Notes under the pieces: generated by a model | Told to the model about the DNA's origin: nothing | The model's database searches: none | What the model saw: the letters and a program-made list of their open reading frames with translations, nothing else | In this document: positions 17,766 through 27,688 of the stretch, one piece after another | How the letters are laid out: every line of letters starts with the position of its first letter | Position numbering within the stretch: position 1 is the stretch's first letter | Made by a program: the position numbers and the translations under genes | From: Alphaproteobacteria bacterium | GTDB lineage: Bacteria; Myxococcota_A; UBA796; GCA-2862545 | NCBI GenBank assembly: GCA_020632955.1 | Contig: JACKEO010000011.1 | Location: 103,878 to 167,877, forward strand | Length of the DNA stretch: 64,000 nucleotides | Direction of reading: 5' to 3'

Positions 17766-19787
17766 CTATCGACAGGCATCCCGAGGCCCCGCCCCCACGG
17801 GCACGCGGGCCACGCCGTCCTCGCGGAAGGTCTGCAGGAAGCAGCCCCACTGGTGGACGATGGCGTCGACCTGCACGAAGATCACGTGCGGATCGCTGTA
17901 GCCGTCCCCCGAGGACTGCACCGCGATGGCCGTGAACGGCGTGCCGTCCTCGCTCTTCCGGTTGTCGGCCGCGGGCAGCGGCACGAAGCCCTCGCGGTCG
18001 TCCAGGGCGAGCGCGTCCTGCATCCCCGGCCACACGTCCTCGCCCGCCTGCTCGGTGCCGAAGGCCAGCGCCATCGCGTCGAAGACCTCGGGCGGGAAGT
18101 AGGAGTCGCCCAGGCCCACCGGCTGGTAGATCGGCCGCACGGGATGGCCGGGGAGCGGCCGTCGCGCCAGCCGCACGGTGTGGATCATCGGCTCGGCCGG
18201 CTCCCATGCGGTCTGGCCCGTGTGCAGCGCCGGGTGGAGGAAGGTGAGCGGCACGTCCTCCGGCACCTGCACCAGCGAGCGCAGCAGGCTCTCGGCCACG
18301 CCGGGACCGAGCAGCTCCGTCAGCAGGATGAAGCGGCTCCAGTGCCCCCCCGCTCCGGTGGGCACCACCGCCCGGATCCGCGGCTCCACCGCGCCGATCA
18401 TGTTCGTGTACATCCCGCCCATCGACTGGCCCATGCCCACCACGGTGTCGGGGTCGAAGCGGAAGGCCTGCGCGCCCGCGGGCAGCACGGGACCCGGGCA
18501 GTCCACGAGCTGCTCGGGCCGCACCTCGAGGCGCAGCAGCGCGTCCAGGAAGAGGCGTTGCTCGATCACGCCCTGCCGGAAGGTGTCGCGGAAGGCCGCC
18601 AGGTTGTTGAAGTTCAGGTAGGCGAAGGAGCTGGCGCCGGCGACGCGCTCGGGGTTCACCGGCAGCGCCGCCCCCGCCGAGGCGAAGCCCCGCGCCGCGA
18701 GCGTGGCGCTGGGCCCGGCGCCCACCTCGGCCTGCCCTCCCTGGGGTCGCTTGCCGCGCGCCACGAGCTGGTCGGCCAGCCCCCCGGACCCGTGGAAGTA
18801 CATCGCCAGGGGCCATCCCTCGGCGGGCATCTCGCCGTGGGGGAGGGCCACCACCACGGGGATCGCCGTCTGCCGCTGCTCCACCAGGGTGTCGTCCTCG
18901 AGGACGAAGAGCCCCTCGCGGTCGAAGGGGGGACGCCCGGCCTGGAACTCGGGCACCTGCAGCGTGCCGCGCAGCTCGCAGTAGCCGGGCAGATCGGGCG
19001 CCCGGTCGGTGAGGGCCAGCGCCCCGATCTCCGGCGCGTACCGGTCGCGCACCTGCTCCGTGAGCGCGTGCAGGCGCGCCACGGTGTCGGCGGTGGTGAA
19101 GACCGTGGCCGAGGCCACGTCCTCGCGGTCCACGCCCAGGGTGTCGAGCGTCTCGCCGAGGTGCGCGAAGCCGGTGGCCTCCACCGAGCCGTCGTCCACC
19201 TCGCCGCGCAGCAGCGACAGCAGCCGAGCGGGCGCGCCGAGCGGGTCGCCCGCGGCATCCCCGAGGGAGCGACGCACCACGAAGGCGTGCTCGGTGCCCG
19301 CCCGGAGCACGAAGCCCGGCACCGGCGACAGCGCCAGCACGCCCTCCGCCGTGTAGGGGTCGGGCACGAGGGTCTGGGCCACCAGGGGCACGAGGCTGCC
19401 GCGCCCCGGGCTGTCGGGGTCGACGTCGACCAGCAGCAGGGTGGCGTCGGGCGAGGCCGCGATCACGTCGGTGGGGTCACGCTCGGCCAGCGCCCCGTCC
19501 ACCTGGAACCAGGCCACGGGGGTGACGGGGTAGCCCTCGAGCTCGTTGGCGCTCCGCGCCAGCGCCAGCACCTGCGGCACCTCCTCCACGAAGGGGAGGT
19601 CCTTCAGGGGCGGCCCGCCCCGGGCCGTGAGCCGCGCATCGGCCGGGTAGGGGTAGGCGTAGAAGTCGTCGCCGCCCCGTTGGGCCCCCTCCAGGTCGAA
19701 GCGCACCGCCGTGCCCTCGTAGGAGGTGGGCGGGGGCGGTCCGCACGCGAGGGCGAAGAGGACGAGGGCGGTCGTGGATCGGGACAT
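17766..19787 (-). CDS. Large alpha/beta-hydrolase lipoprotein
   Basis: A 673-residue protein. The frame is open for 192 bp further upstream, but ATG 19787 is preceded by GGAGG and starts a lipoprotein signal (LFALAC), so it is chosen. The N-terminal half is an unassigned beta-rich region. The alpha/beta-hydrolase core follows: MYFHGSGG looks like the oxyanion-hole loop and GMGQSMGG the nucleophile elbow (G-x-S-x-G). The final DAIVHQW could supply the catalytic His. It is probably a secreted or outer-membrane esterase or lipase. It runs convergent to the BP74-like lipoprotein and divergent from the pirin gene. Confidence 0.75.
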   Translation of the reverse strand: MSRSTTALVLFALACGPPPPTSYEGTAVRFDLEGAQRGGDDFYAYPYPADARLTARGGPPLKDLPFVEEVPQVLALARSANELEGYPVTPVAWFQVDGALAERDPTDVIAASPDATLLLVDVDPDSPGRGSLVPLVAQTLVPDPYTAEGVLALSPVPGFVLRAGTEHAFVVRRSLGDAAGDPLGAPARLLSLLRGEVDDGSVEATGFAHLGETLDTLGVDREDVASATVFTTADTVARLHALTEQVRDRYAPEIGALALTDRAPDLPGYCELRGTLQVPEFQAGRPPFDREGLFVLEDDTLVEQRQTAIPVVVALPHGEMPAEGWPLAMYFHGSGGLADQLVARGKRPQGGQAEVGAGPSATLAARGFASAGAALPVNPERVAGASSFAYLNFNNLAAFRDTFRQGVIEQRLFLDALLRLEVRPEQLVDCPGPVLPAGAQAFRFDPDTVVGMGQSMGGMYTNMIGAVEPRIRAVVPTGAGGHWSRFILLTELLGPGVAESLLRSLVQVPEDVPLTFLHPALHTGQTAWEPAEPMIHTVRLARRPLPGHPVRPIYQPVGLGDSYFPPEVFDAMALAFGTEQAGEDVWPGMQDALALDDREGFVPLPAADNRKSEDGTPFTAIAVQSSGDGYSDPHVIFVQVDAIVHQWGCFLQTFREDGVARVPVGAGPRDACR

Positions 19788-19901
19788 GAGGCCTCCGGTG
19801 TGGCTCCCTGGTCCTGACCGCTCCGGCCGCGCCGTGCCACCCGGGGCCGCGCGCCACGTCACGGAGTGCACCGACGCGGTCCCCGCGCGCGCGGTGCGGG
19901 C

Positions 19902-19907
19902 TAGCCT
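19902..19907 (+). promoter_or_regulatory. Putative -10 element (TAGCCT) for pirin gene
   Basis: TAGCCT fits TAnnnT and lies 19 bp before the ATG at 19927, leaving a short leader with GGAG as ribosome-binding site. It is in the divergent region between the hydrolase lipoprotein and pirin genes. Confidence 0.4.
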
Positions 19908-19926
19908 GACCTGTCCTGGAGTCGCC

Positions 19927-20949
19927 ATGACCAACCCCGTGATCGCCGTGCGTCCCCTCGGACCTCCCCCGTGGCCCACGCTCGACCCCTTCCTCTTCTG
20001 CGTCCACCACCTCGACCACTACCCGGCGGGGAACGACCGGATGGGCCCTGATGCCAGCCTCGCCGGGCACCGCATCGGCATGGACTTCGAGGGCAAGGAC
20101 GGCTGGCGGATGTACCACGGCGACGTGGTGCCGGGGTTCCCGCGCCACCCCCACCGGGGCTTCGAGACGGTGACGCTCGCGCGCCGTGGCCTCATCGACC
20201 ACGCCGACTCCCTCGGCGCCCGGGCCCGCTTCGGCCAGGGCGACGCCCAGTGGATGACCGCGGGCGGCGGCATCGAGCACAGCGAGATGTTCCCGCTCCT
20301 CGACCGCACCGCGCCCAACCCGGCGGAGCTCTTCCAGATCTGGCTGAACCTGCCGGCCAGCGACAAGATGGTGCCGGCCTACTTCACGATGCTGTGGGCC
20401 CCCACCATCCCCCGCCACGTCTTCCGCGACGCCGAGGGACGCACCACCGAGGTGGTCACCGTGGCGGGCGCCCTCGACGGGCGCACGCCCCCGAAGGGTC
20501 CGCCGAACTCGTGGGCGTCCCGGCCCGACGCCCACGTGGCCATCTGGACGATCACGCTGGCGCCGGGCGCACGGTGGACGATGCCGGCCGCCCCGGAAGG
20601 CGTGCAGCGGGTGCTCTACGCCTTCGCGGGGGCGAGCGCGCAGGTGGGAGGCGCCCCGGTCACCGGACGCGCGGCGGTGCAGCTCACCCCCGGCCTGCCC
20701 GTCGAGCTGGTGGGGGGTCCGGAGGGCAGCGAGCTGCTCCTGCTCCAGGGCCGTCCCATCGGCGAGCCGGTGGCCCACCACGGCCCCTTCGTGATGAACA
20801 CCCGGGAGGAGCTCGAGCAGGCCTACGCCGACTACCGCCGCACCCGCTTCGGCACCTGGCCCTGGGGCGACGACGCGCCGGTCCACGGCCGCGAGCCGCG
20901 CCGCTTCGCCGTGCACGCGGACGGCCGGCGCGAGGAGCCGAAGGTCTAG
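19927..20949 (+). CDS. Pirin-family bicupin protein
   Basis: A 340-residue protein with the bicupin layout of pirins. The N-terminal cupin holds PRHPHRGFETVT, followed by the metal-site His of DHADSLG and the signature MTAGGGIEHSEM. The C-terminal cupin has a pirin-like tail ending in a TRFGTWPWG motif. Pirins bind Fe or Ni; some have quercetin 2,3-dioxygenase activity and others act as transcription cofactors, so the reaction here is open. The ATG at 19927 has GGAG upstream; a frame extension reaches 19726 but overlaps the divergent promoter region. A hairpin follows the stop codon. Confidence 0.9.
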   Translation: MTNPVIAVRPLGPPPWPTLDPFLFCVHHLDHYPAGNDRMGPDASLAGHRIGMDFEGKDGWRMYHGDVVPGFPRHPHRGFETVTLARRGLIDHADSLGARARFGQGDAQWMTAGGGIEHSEMFPLLDRTAPNPAELFQIWLNLPASDKMVPAYFTMLWAPTIPRHVFRDAEGRTTEVVTVAGALDGRTPPKGPPNSWASRPDAHVAIWTITLAPGARWTMPAAPEGVQRVLYAFAGASAQVGGAPVTGRAAVQLTPGLPVELVGGPEGSELLLLQGRPIGEPVAHHGPFVMNTREELEQAYADYRRTRFGTWPWGDDAPVHGREPRRFAVHADGRREEPKV

Positions 20950-20951
20950 CG

Positions 20952-20979
20952 CGTCTCCGGCGCCTCCAGCGCCGAGACG
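20952..20979 (+). terminator. Bulged hairpin directly after pirin gene
   Basis: CGTCTCCGGCGC (20952-20963) pairs with GCGCCGAGACG (20969-20979) with one unpaired base and a 5-nt loop, starting two bases after the pirin stop. No U-tract follows. Confidence 0.5.
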
Positions 20980-21113
20980 GCGTGTCGACATGTACCGCGT
21001 CCAAACAGGATGATGGAGGAGCACCGAAGGAATGTCTGGGTAGGCGCGGTCCCGGCGGATACCCCCAAGGGACGAACTCGACGGGGGTCGAGCCGCACCA
21101 CGGGGTCGAGGGG

Positions 21114-22187
21114 ATGTCCGCACGAGGACTGTGGCTGGCCGTGCTCCACCTGTCGGCGTGCTCCGAGGCGGGCGTCGCGGCCTTCGTCGACGACCACCGC
21201 ACCGGCGTGCAGGGCGACACCGACGAGGTCGACGGCCCCACGGCGCCCGACCCCTCCCAGCGCATCGGCACGCGGCCCGACTACGACGGCCTCTTCGACG
21301 CCTGCATGGTGCCCGACGTGCGCACCCTCTGCCCCTACGTGAAGAGCAGCGACGAGCAGGATCCCCGCTGCCTCGACGACGTGGCCGCGCTGACGGCCGC
21401 TGCCGAGGACGAGGTGGTGCGGCTGGCCGGCACGGCCCTGGCCGACGGGTCGGTGAGCCTCGACGCCCTGGTGCGCGCCGAGGTCCCGCTCACCCTCGTG
21501 GTCGACCACTTCGTCTACCCGGCGCTGCCCGACACCCTGGGCCCGCAGGTGCTGCGCGAGATCGTGGTGCTGCTCGGGGATCACCGCGCCGCACACGCCA
21601 CGCTGCGCGACGACCACTTCTTCCGCGGCTGGCACCAGGGCCGCAAGGTGTACGTGGAGGGCTACACGCCCGCCTACGCCTACACCTTCGATGCGCCCCA
21701 CCTGTACTGCTACACCCGATACTACCTGCAGGAAGGCTCGATCGAGCCGGCGTCCCTGTACTTCACGGCCTCGGTGCGCGACCCCGCCCTGGTGGGCGAG
21801 GTGGACCCGCTGGGCTCCAACCGCGGCGTGGAGCGCGAGAACCTCGACGGCAACGTGCTCGCCTACCGGGCCTCGAACATCGACGCCGAGGTGAGTCCGC
21901 GCGGCAGCCCCCACGACCTCGACGCCTTCTTCTACCGGATCGAGGCGGCCACCTCCACGCGCAGCCGCAGCTACGCCGAGGACTCCGAGCGCTTCATCCT
22001 CGAGCCGGCGCTCGACCGCCTGTTCGATCTCACGCAGGACCTCGCCTCGAGCACCAACGGCCTGCTCGGCCTCGACGAGCAGGCCGTGGGCACCGACTGG
22101 GACCACCGCCGTCGGGTGATCTACTACGACGGCCGCGACTTCTACGTGGTGGCCCAGCAGCTCGACGGGCAGGACGTGGCGCCCTGA
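21114..22187 (+). CDS. Hypothetical lipoprotein, 357 residues
   Basis: The ATG at 21114 begins a lipoprotein signal peptide (VLHLSAC) with a GAGG run just before it; the open frame upstream overlaps the pirin gene and is ignored. The mature protein is mostly soluble, alpha-helical in the first half and rich in Tyr and Asp in the second (YAYTFDAPHLYCYTRYY). A long polar region contains several EN/DLD segments. I do not recognise a family. It is followed by a hairpin, so it is probably monocistronic. Confidence 0.65.
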   Translation: MSARGLWLAVLHLSACSEAGVAAFVDDHRTGVQGDTDEVDGPTAPDPSQRIGTRPDYDGLFDACMVPDVRTLCPYVKSSDEQDPRCLDDVAALTAAAEDEVVRLAGTALADGSVSLDALVRAEVPLTLVVDHFVYPALPDTLGPQVLREIVVLLGDHRAAHATLRDDHFFRGWHQGRKVYVEGYTPAYAYTFDAPHLYCYTRYYLQEGSIEPASLYFTASVRDPALVGEVDPLGSNRGVERENLDGNVLAYRASNIDAEVSPRGSPHDLDAFFYRIEAATSTRSRSYAEDSERFILEPALDRLFDLTQDLASSTNGLLGLDEQAVGTDWDHRRRVIYYDGRDFYVVAQQLDGQDVAP

Positions 22188-22214
22188 TCGACCCGGTGCG
22201 CAGGTGAGGGTCGA
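22188..22214 (+). terminator. Hairpin after hypothetical lipoprotein
   Basis: TCGACCC (22188-22194) and GGGTCGA (22208-22214) are exact complements around a 13-nt loop, immediately after the TGA at 22185-22187. Position suggests transcription termination. Confidence 0.4.
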
Positions 22215-22233
22215 CGATCGGCGCGGCGTCGTC

Positions 22234-22239
22234 TACCCT
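22234..22239 (+). promoter_or_regulatory. Putative -10 element (TACCCT) for alkB-like gene
   Basis: TACCCT fits TAnnnT, 29 bp before the TTG start at 22269, with GGAG lying between them. Confidence 0.4.
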
Positions 22240-22268
22240 CCGCCGCCGTCGAGACCGGAGTCGAGCCG

Positions 22269-23336
22269 TTGACCGTCGCCCCGCACGCCCCGCTCACCCG
22301 CCTCGCCCTCCACCTGCTGTGCTTCGTCTTCCCCGCGGCCACGCTGGTCTACCTGGCGGTCGCGCCCACCGGGCTCTGGGTGCTGCCCTGGCTGCTCGTG
22401 CTCGTGGTGCCGATCTCGCTCGACTTCGTGGCCGGGCCGGAGCGCCGCGCCCCCTCGCCCGACCTGCCGCGCTGGCCCTTCGACCTGTCGCTGTACGTGC
22501 TGGCCGGCCTGCACCTCCTGAACGTCACCGGCCTCGCGCTGATGGTGTCGGAGCGCGGGCTGCTGGCCTTCTCCAGCTGGATGGGCATCCTGCTGGTGGG
22601 TGCCAGCAGCGGGTACTCGGCCATCGTGGTGGCCCACGAGCTGGTGCACCGTCCCCGCGCCCTGCACCGCCAGCTCGGCCGCCTGCTGCTCACCACGGTC
22701 TGCTACGAGCACTTCTACACCGAGCACATCCGCGGCCACCACGCCCGGGTGGGCACCTACGACGACCCCGCCACGGCACGCTTCCGTGAGCCCCTCCGCT
22801 TCTTCCTGCGGCGCACCGTGCCGGGCCAGTTCCGCAGCGCCTGGGCGCTCGAGGCGCGACGCCTCCGCGAGCGCGGCGCCTTCCACCCGTCGAACCGGGT
22901 GCTGCAGGGAGTCATCGGCGCCGCGCTCGTGCTGGTCGCCGTGCTGGTGTTCGCCGGTCCGGCCGCCCTCGTGGCCCACCTGCTGCAGGCGGCCGTGGCC
23001 GTGCTCCTGCTGGAGTGCGTGAACTACATCGAGCACTGGGGCCTGACGCGCACGGGCACCACGGTGCGCCCGGTCGACAGCTGGGACTGCCCCTCGTGGT
23101 TCACCTACTACACGCTGGTGGGCCTCTCGCGGCACTCCGACCACCACGCCCACGCCGCGCGGCCCTACACCGAGCTGCTCTGGTACGAGAACACCCCGAA
23201 GCTGCCCTGGGGCTACTGGGCCACCGTGGTCACCGCGCTGTTCCGCAACCGCATCGTGCTCCGCCGGATGGACAAGGAGCTGCGGCGCTGCAAGCTGGGG
23301 CCCTACGCCGACGAGGCCGTGGCCGCGCAGGCCTGA
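22269..23336 (+). CDS. alkB: AlkB-type membrane di-iron alkane/fatty-acid hydroxylase
   Basis: A 355-residue membrane protein with five to six hydrophobic segments and all three histidine boxes of the AlkB subclass: HELVHR near residue 123, EHIRGHH about 35 residues later, and LSRHSDHH near residue 285. NYIEHWG matches the NYxEHYG signature of alkane 1-monooxygenases. These enzymes hydroxylate terminal methyl groups of alkanes or related chains using rubredoxin electrons; no rubredoxin or reductase gene lies nearby. The start is TTG 22269 with GGAG 8 bp upstream. It converges with the DyP peroxidase. The substrate could be an alkane, an alkyl chain or xylene-type compounds. Confidence 0.9.
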   Translation: MTVAPHAPLTRLALHLLCFVFPAATLVYLAVAPTGLWVLPWLLVLVVPISLDFVAGPERRAPSPDLPRWPFDLSLYVLAGLHLLNVTGLALMVSERGLLAFSSWMGILLVGASSGYSAIVVAHELVHRPRALHRQLGRLLLTTVCYEHFYTEHIRGHHARVGTYDDPATARFREPLRFFLRRTVPGQFRSAWALEARRLRERGAFHPSNRVLQGVIGAALVLVAVLVFAGPAALVAHLLQAAVAVLLLECVNYIEHWGLTRTGTTVRPVDSWDCPSWFTYYTLVGLSRHSDHHAHAARPYTELLWYENTPKLPWGYWATVVTALFRNRIVLRRMDKELRRCKLGPYADEAVAAQA

Positions 23337-23345
23337 GCGCCCCCC

Positions 23346-24221
23346 TCACCCGCCCGCGCCGAGCACCAGCCGCCCGCCCGTCACCGGCGGGCACCAGAAG
23401 GCCGCGTGGGTGACCGGTCGCGTGAACCGGAAGAGCGCGTCGGTGAGCCCGTCCTCCAGGCCCACCATGCGGTGCAGGAGGGCCTCGAAGGCCATCAGGT
23501 CACGGCCGAAGGCCAGGAAGACGAGGCCCTCCCCGCGGGCGTCGGCCCACGGCATCGACCGCCGCACCACGAAGGCGTCCGGGTCGAAGGACTCCTGGGC
23601 CGTGCGCTTGACGTGGGCCGTCTCGGGGGCGTCGTCGAGCTCCTCGTTGGAGACGCGAGCGCGACCGAAGGTGTGGTCCTGCGTGCCCCGATCCATCGCC
23701 TCGAAGACGGCCAGGTGGTGCACCCACCGCTCCACGGCGACGAAGCTGGAGCCCACGAGCCAGCCGGGCTCGCCTGCGTGCAGCGCGGCCGCCTCGGCGT
23801 CCACGCCCGTCGGGTTCTCGGTGCCGTCCTCGTAGCCGGTGAGGTCGCGCCCGCCGTCGAACCAGAAGGCGTCGGTCTGATCCACCACCTCCACCAGGTC
23901 CCCGAGGGCGGCCAGCACCCCGCGCGCGCGGTGGAGGGCCTGCCCCGCATCGGGCCCGCTGGCGCGGATCCACAGGTCGGCCGGCGTCGACGGGATCGCC
24001 ACCTCCGGCCCCACGATCGCGGGCAGCTCGTGCAGCGGGGCGACGTCGAGACCGAGGAGGTGCACCAGCCGCGCGCCGAGGCCCACCACCAGATCGACGT
24101 CCACGTCGAGGGTGGAGAGCGCACGGCCCAGGTCGGCCGCCGACGCACCGGGCACCAGCTGGAGGGTGAGCATCCGCGCCGCCGCGGGCACCGGGGCGAG
24201 GATGCCGGGCTGGGCGCTCAT
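23346..24221 (-). CDS. Dyp-type heme peroxidase
   Basis: A 291-residue protein with the DyP hallmark GYEDGTENPTG, containing the distal Asp of the GxxDG motif, and downstream HTFGRARVSNEELDD. The proximal heme His is likely within WVHHLAVFE. The C-terminal RFTRPVTHAAFWCPP segment is also family-like. It resembles the YfeX/B-type class (cytoplasmic, no Tat signal). ATG 24221 overlaps the stop of the upstream FAD oxidoreductase by four bases (ATGA), so both are probably translated from one mRNA. DyP enzymes oxidise dyes, phenolics or porphyrins with peroxide; here a partner role with the flavoprotein (which could supply peroxide) is inference. Confidence 0.9.
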   Translation of the reverse strand: MSAQPGILAPVPAAARMLTLQLVPGASAADLGRALSTLDVDVDLVVGLGARLVHLLGLDVAPLHELPAIVGPEVAIPSTPADLWIRASGPDAGQALHRARGVLAALGDLVEVVDQTDAFWFDGGRDLTGYEDGTENPTGVDAEAAALHAGEPGWLVGSSFVAVERWVHHLAVFEAMDRGTQDHTFGRARVSNEELDDAPETAHVKRTAQESFDPDAFVVRRSMPWADARGEGLVFLAFGRDLMAFEALLHRMVGLEDGLTDALFRFTRPVTHAAFWCPPVTGGRLVLGAGG

Positions 24222-27200
24222 CGGCGTGCCCTGCCGTCGCCGTCGTCCTCGTCCTCCATCCCCACGGGCACGCCCATGTCGTCCAGCTCCTGGTCGAGGT
24301 CCACGAAGGCGTCGGGATAGCGCGAATCGGTGTCGGCGGGTCCCATCTCGCCGCGCGGCAGGCCGTCGAGCGGGCTCTTGCGCCGCCGGAGCCCGTCCAC
24401 GTCGCCGCGTCGCTGCCCGTAGGCGCGCGGCGGCTCCCGGCCGCCGGCCGTCTCGGGATGGAGCGTGGCGAAGAAGCGGTCGATGCCCTCCTGCAGCTGC
24501 TGGAACTGGGAGCGCGTGAGCTGGGACCGCAGCGGGTTCAGGCTCGACCCGAGCAGTCCCTTGATCGCCTCCTCCAGGGGGCGCACCGGGTCGTCGGCGA
24601 CCGCCGGCAGCGCGTTGGCGAAGGGCGTGTGGCTGAAGAGCATGGTGCCGAGCTCGATGCCCATCAGGTCGAAGAGGTGGGGCATCCCCCACGCGCAGAG
24701 CTGCTCGTCGATGGCGCGGATGCCCGCCATGTACTCGGGCTCGTTCTCCTCGGGGTTCCAGATCTGGCAGTAGTCCCCCACCGGCGTGGGGAAGTAGATG
24801 GGCTCCGCCTCGTCGCCCTCGAAGACCGTGTTGAGGTTGGCGAAGACCTCGGGGTGCACGGAGTCGGCCGCCGGCTTCTCCACGGGGGGCGGCGCGGTCT
24901 CCGACGGCTCCTCGCGAGGCTCGGCCGGCGGATCGCTGGTGTGGTGCACCAGCCAGTGGTCGAGGATGGCGTTCACGGCGTGACGGGCGGACTCGTTGGC
25001 GCACTCCATCGTGGTCATGCGGGTGAAGTGCTTGAGGTAGGTGCCCGCGAACACCAGGCTGCCGAAGTGCACCGGGTAGCCGCCGTGGGAGGCCTGCCAG
25101 AACCGGCGCCCCATGCGCCGACGCCCGTCGCCGTGCTGGCGTGCGCGACGCCGCGCGATGAGCTCCTCCTCCGTGATCCCCAGATCCCGGGCGCGGGCCC
25201 CCCGTCGCAGGGAGCGCACCTCCTGGATCGACATCCCGAGCTCCAGGGCCTCCTCGCCCAGCGAGACCAGGCGCTGCTTGCGCCGTCGCCGATCGCGCAG
25301 GCGGGGCGGCAGGTCCGCGTCCTGCGGCCCCCCGGGATCCCACGGGTCCGGCCCGGGCCGCAGGCGCCAGTCCCCCTTGAGCGGCACGAGGTAGGGCGCG
25401 AGGTTGGCCACGACGCCCACCCGGCCGAGGTCCTCCCGCCAGCCGTACTCGATGAAGCGGTCGATGTGGTACCAGCTCGGCAGCGGCGGCCGCGGGTGGC
25501 TGTAGGGCTGCGGATCGTCGGGCTCGAACCCGGTGAGGTCCAGATGGAGCTGCCGGAAGACCTCCACCGCGAGCACGCGCTCGGGCACGTCCCAGGCCAC
25601 GGATCCCTCGAGGAGAGGGCTGCTCGAGCGGACCTGCCAGTCCCCCACGTCCACGCTCAGCACGCCCGCGAAACCGTCCTGCAGCAGGTAGGGTCGACAC
25701 GTCCAGAACTGCTGCTGCCCCACGGACGTCAGCGACCACTCGGCATCCAGGTAGTACAGGTGTCCCCGGAACAGCTTCACGTTGTGCATGAAGTAGTACT
25801 GGATGCCCGACAGCGTGCGGAGGCGATCGTACCGAGAGACGTCGGGCTCCCGCTCGGGATCCCGACGCACGAGGCGGCCGTCTTCGTCGCGCACCGTGGT
25901 GGTGAAGCCGCGTAGGCCCTTGACCACGCCCACGGGTGGGAGCGCGGCCGTGACGCGCTCTGCAGCGACGGCGTCGGTGGCCACGACCACGTAGTCCGAC
26001 TCGAAGCCCAACGCTCCGCGGGCTCGTCCAGGGCCCCGTCTCCGACACCCAGACCACGAGCTGCTTCGATCCGTCGCCACGATCCTCCAGTTCCATGTGG
26101 TGCAGACCGCGCCCGTCGAACTCCACGCCCAGCTTGAACAGGTACTTCCGCCAGCGGCGGAACCACGCGTCGCTGCTCGGGCCGTCGAGCAGCGCGTCGG
26201 TGTGCTCCCGCTCGCGAAGATTCACGTCGGCCATCTGCAGGAAGGTGGTGCCCGCGCTGCGCGCGTCGCCATCGCGGGCGTCGAAGGCGGCGAGGATGCG
26301 GGGCATGGCCACGAAGTCGCGCTCGAAGACCTCGCTGTAGCGGTAGCGGACCGGGTCACCCTTCTTGTTCAGCCCTCGTAGGTAGTCCCACCACGAGATG
26401 TCCTCGAGCTCGGCGCGACGCCGCATCGGGCTCGTCGCCATGAAGCGCAGCAGGCGCAGCACGAAGGCCTGGATGTCGGTGGCCGAGTAGCCGAGGTGGC
26501 GGATGCCCTTGGCCGACGCGAGCATCGCCCGCAGCGAGCGCACCGGCGCCCGCGGCACGAGCAGCGTGCCCACACGACGACCGACCAGGCCCTGCACGCG
26601 GGTGGGCTGCAACAGATCATGGACCGAACGCCCGGTCTCGCGCCCGAAGTCGTCGAGGACGGGGATGCGCTGAGCGTGTCGCGAAGGTGGTTGTAGTAGC
26701 CGGGAAGAAGCGGAATCCGTGCTCCCGGCGACGACAGCGTCGTGCAGCTCGACCACCACCCAGCGGTTGTGTTCGGTGACGAAGGACCCGTTCCACCCAG
26801 CGCCAGGTCACGACCGTCACGCGCGGTCGCCTTCTCGACATCGCCGAACGCGATCCGACTCCGGATGCGCGCGCGGTCGATGCCGAGCCCGGTCAACGCC
26901 TCGGTCACGGCCTGCACGCGCGCCGTGGACAACGCCTGGTCCTCCACGCTGGACCCGGTGTCGTCCGCGTAGCCCTTGAGACGCAGACCCCACTCCCAGT
27001 TGGGCACCTCTTCCGAGCCCTCGTCGCGCGCATGCTCCGGCGGCAACAGGTCGTGCTGCGCGAGGGCCTCCTCCAGGACCGCACGCGCGGCCTCTCCGAT
27101 CGTGCTCTCCAGAGGTGCGAACTCCACGGCGATGTGCACACGGAGCTCGCGGTGTGGGGCGGACCCTCTTGAAGTGCTCCAGGAGATGCGAGGGAACGAC

Positions 27201-27566
27201 ATCACCCGCATCGACACAGGCGCCGTCGAAGGAAGCACCAGCTGATCCGCCAGCGCCTGCGGAAGGTCCTCCGTGCCACCTGGTCTGAAGCCATCCGAGA
27301 CGCCTCCGACGCGCGAGACCGGCCTCGAGGCGGGGACTCGGTTCGCGAGCCCAGAGGCGTGGGTCCGCCGGGATGCGCCCGTATTGGGTGCGCGCCAGGC
27401 CTCCGAACGCGATCTGCTCCGACCCCCAGAAGGGATTGAGCTCGCGCGCAGGCTCGACGAGGGTCACATCGAAGCCACGCTCGACGAGCTCATGCGCGAC
27501 GGTGAGGCCCGAGATCCCCCCTCCGAACACGGTCACACGCGCCAGTCCGTGCCTCCGATCGCTCAC
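24218..27566 (-). pseudogene. FAD-dependent oxidoreductase with inserted OmpA-like domain, multiply frameshifted
   Basis: The frame is broken, but the protein can be followed across frames. Order: FGGGISGLTVAHELVERG (FAD Rossmann), GGLARTQYGR, an OmpA-like module (LKGYADDTGSSVEDQALSTA ... EHNRWVVVEL), EHGFRFFP-GYYNHLRDTL, a long middle, and a C-terminal TTMECANESARHAVN typical of phytoene-desaturase/amine-oxidase-like flavoproteins. Frame changes near 26008, 26034, 26670, 26702, 26724 and 26792, plus at least one between 27120 and 27330, are each explained by one missing base, mostly in short G or C runs. Residues on both sides stay conserved. That pattern fits consensus errors or very recent decay. 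GTG 27566 is the likely start, after GAGGGGGAG. About 1115 residues if repaired. Coupled to the DyP gene. Confidence 0.75.
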
Positions 27567-27627
27567 TGCTCCCCCTCGGAACACCCATCACCGGACGGGA
27601 CGGAACCTACCACGTCCACACGCGTGC

Positions 27628-27658
27628 TTGACCACAACCCCAGGTTCGAGGGTATGGT
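27628..27658 (+). promoter_or_regulatory. Sigma70-like promoter of orphan gene at 27689
   Basis: TTGACC (27628-27633) and TATGGT (27653-27658) are separated by 19 bp, slightly long for sigma70. The ATG at 27689 follows 30 bp later with GGAGGGGAAG as ribosome-binding site. This is the most canonical promoter visible in the window and lies in a stretch of lower GC. Confidence 0.5.
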
Positions 27659-27688
27659 CCGCCGCACGACCTTCGGGAGGGGAAGCCG

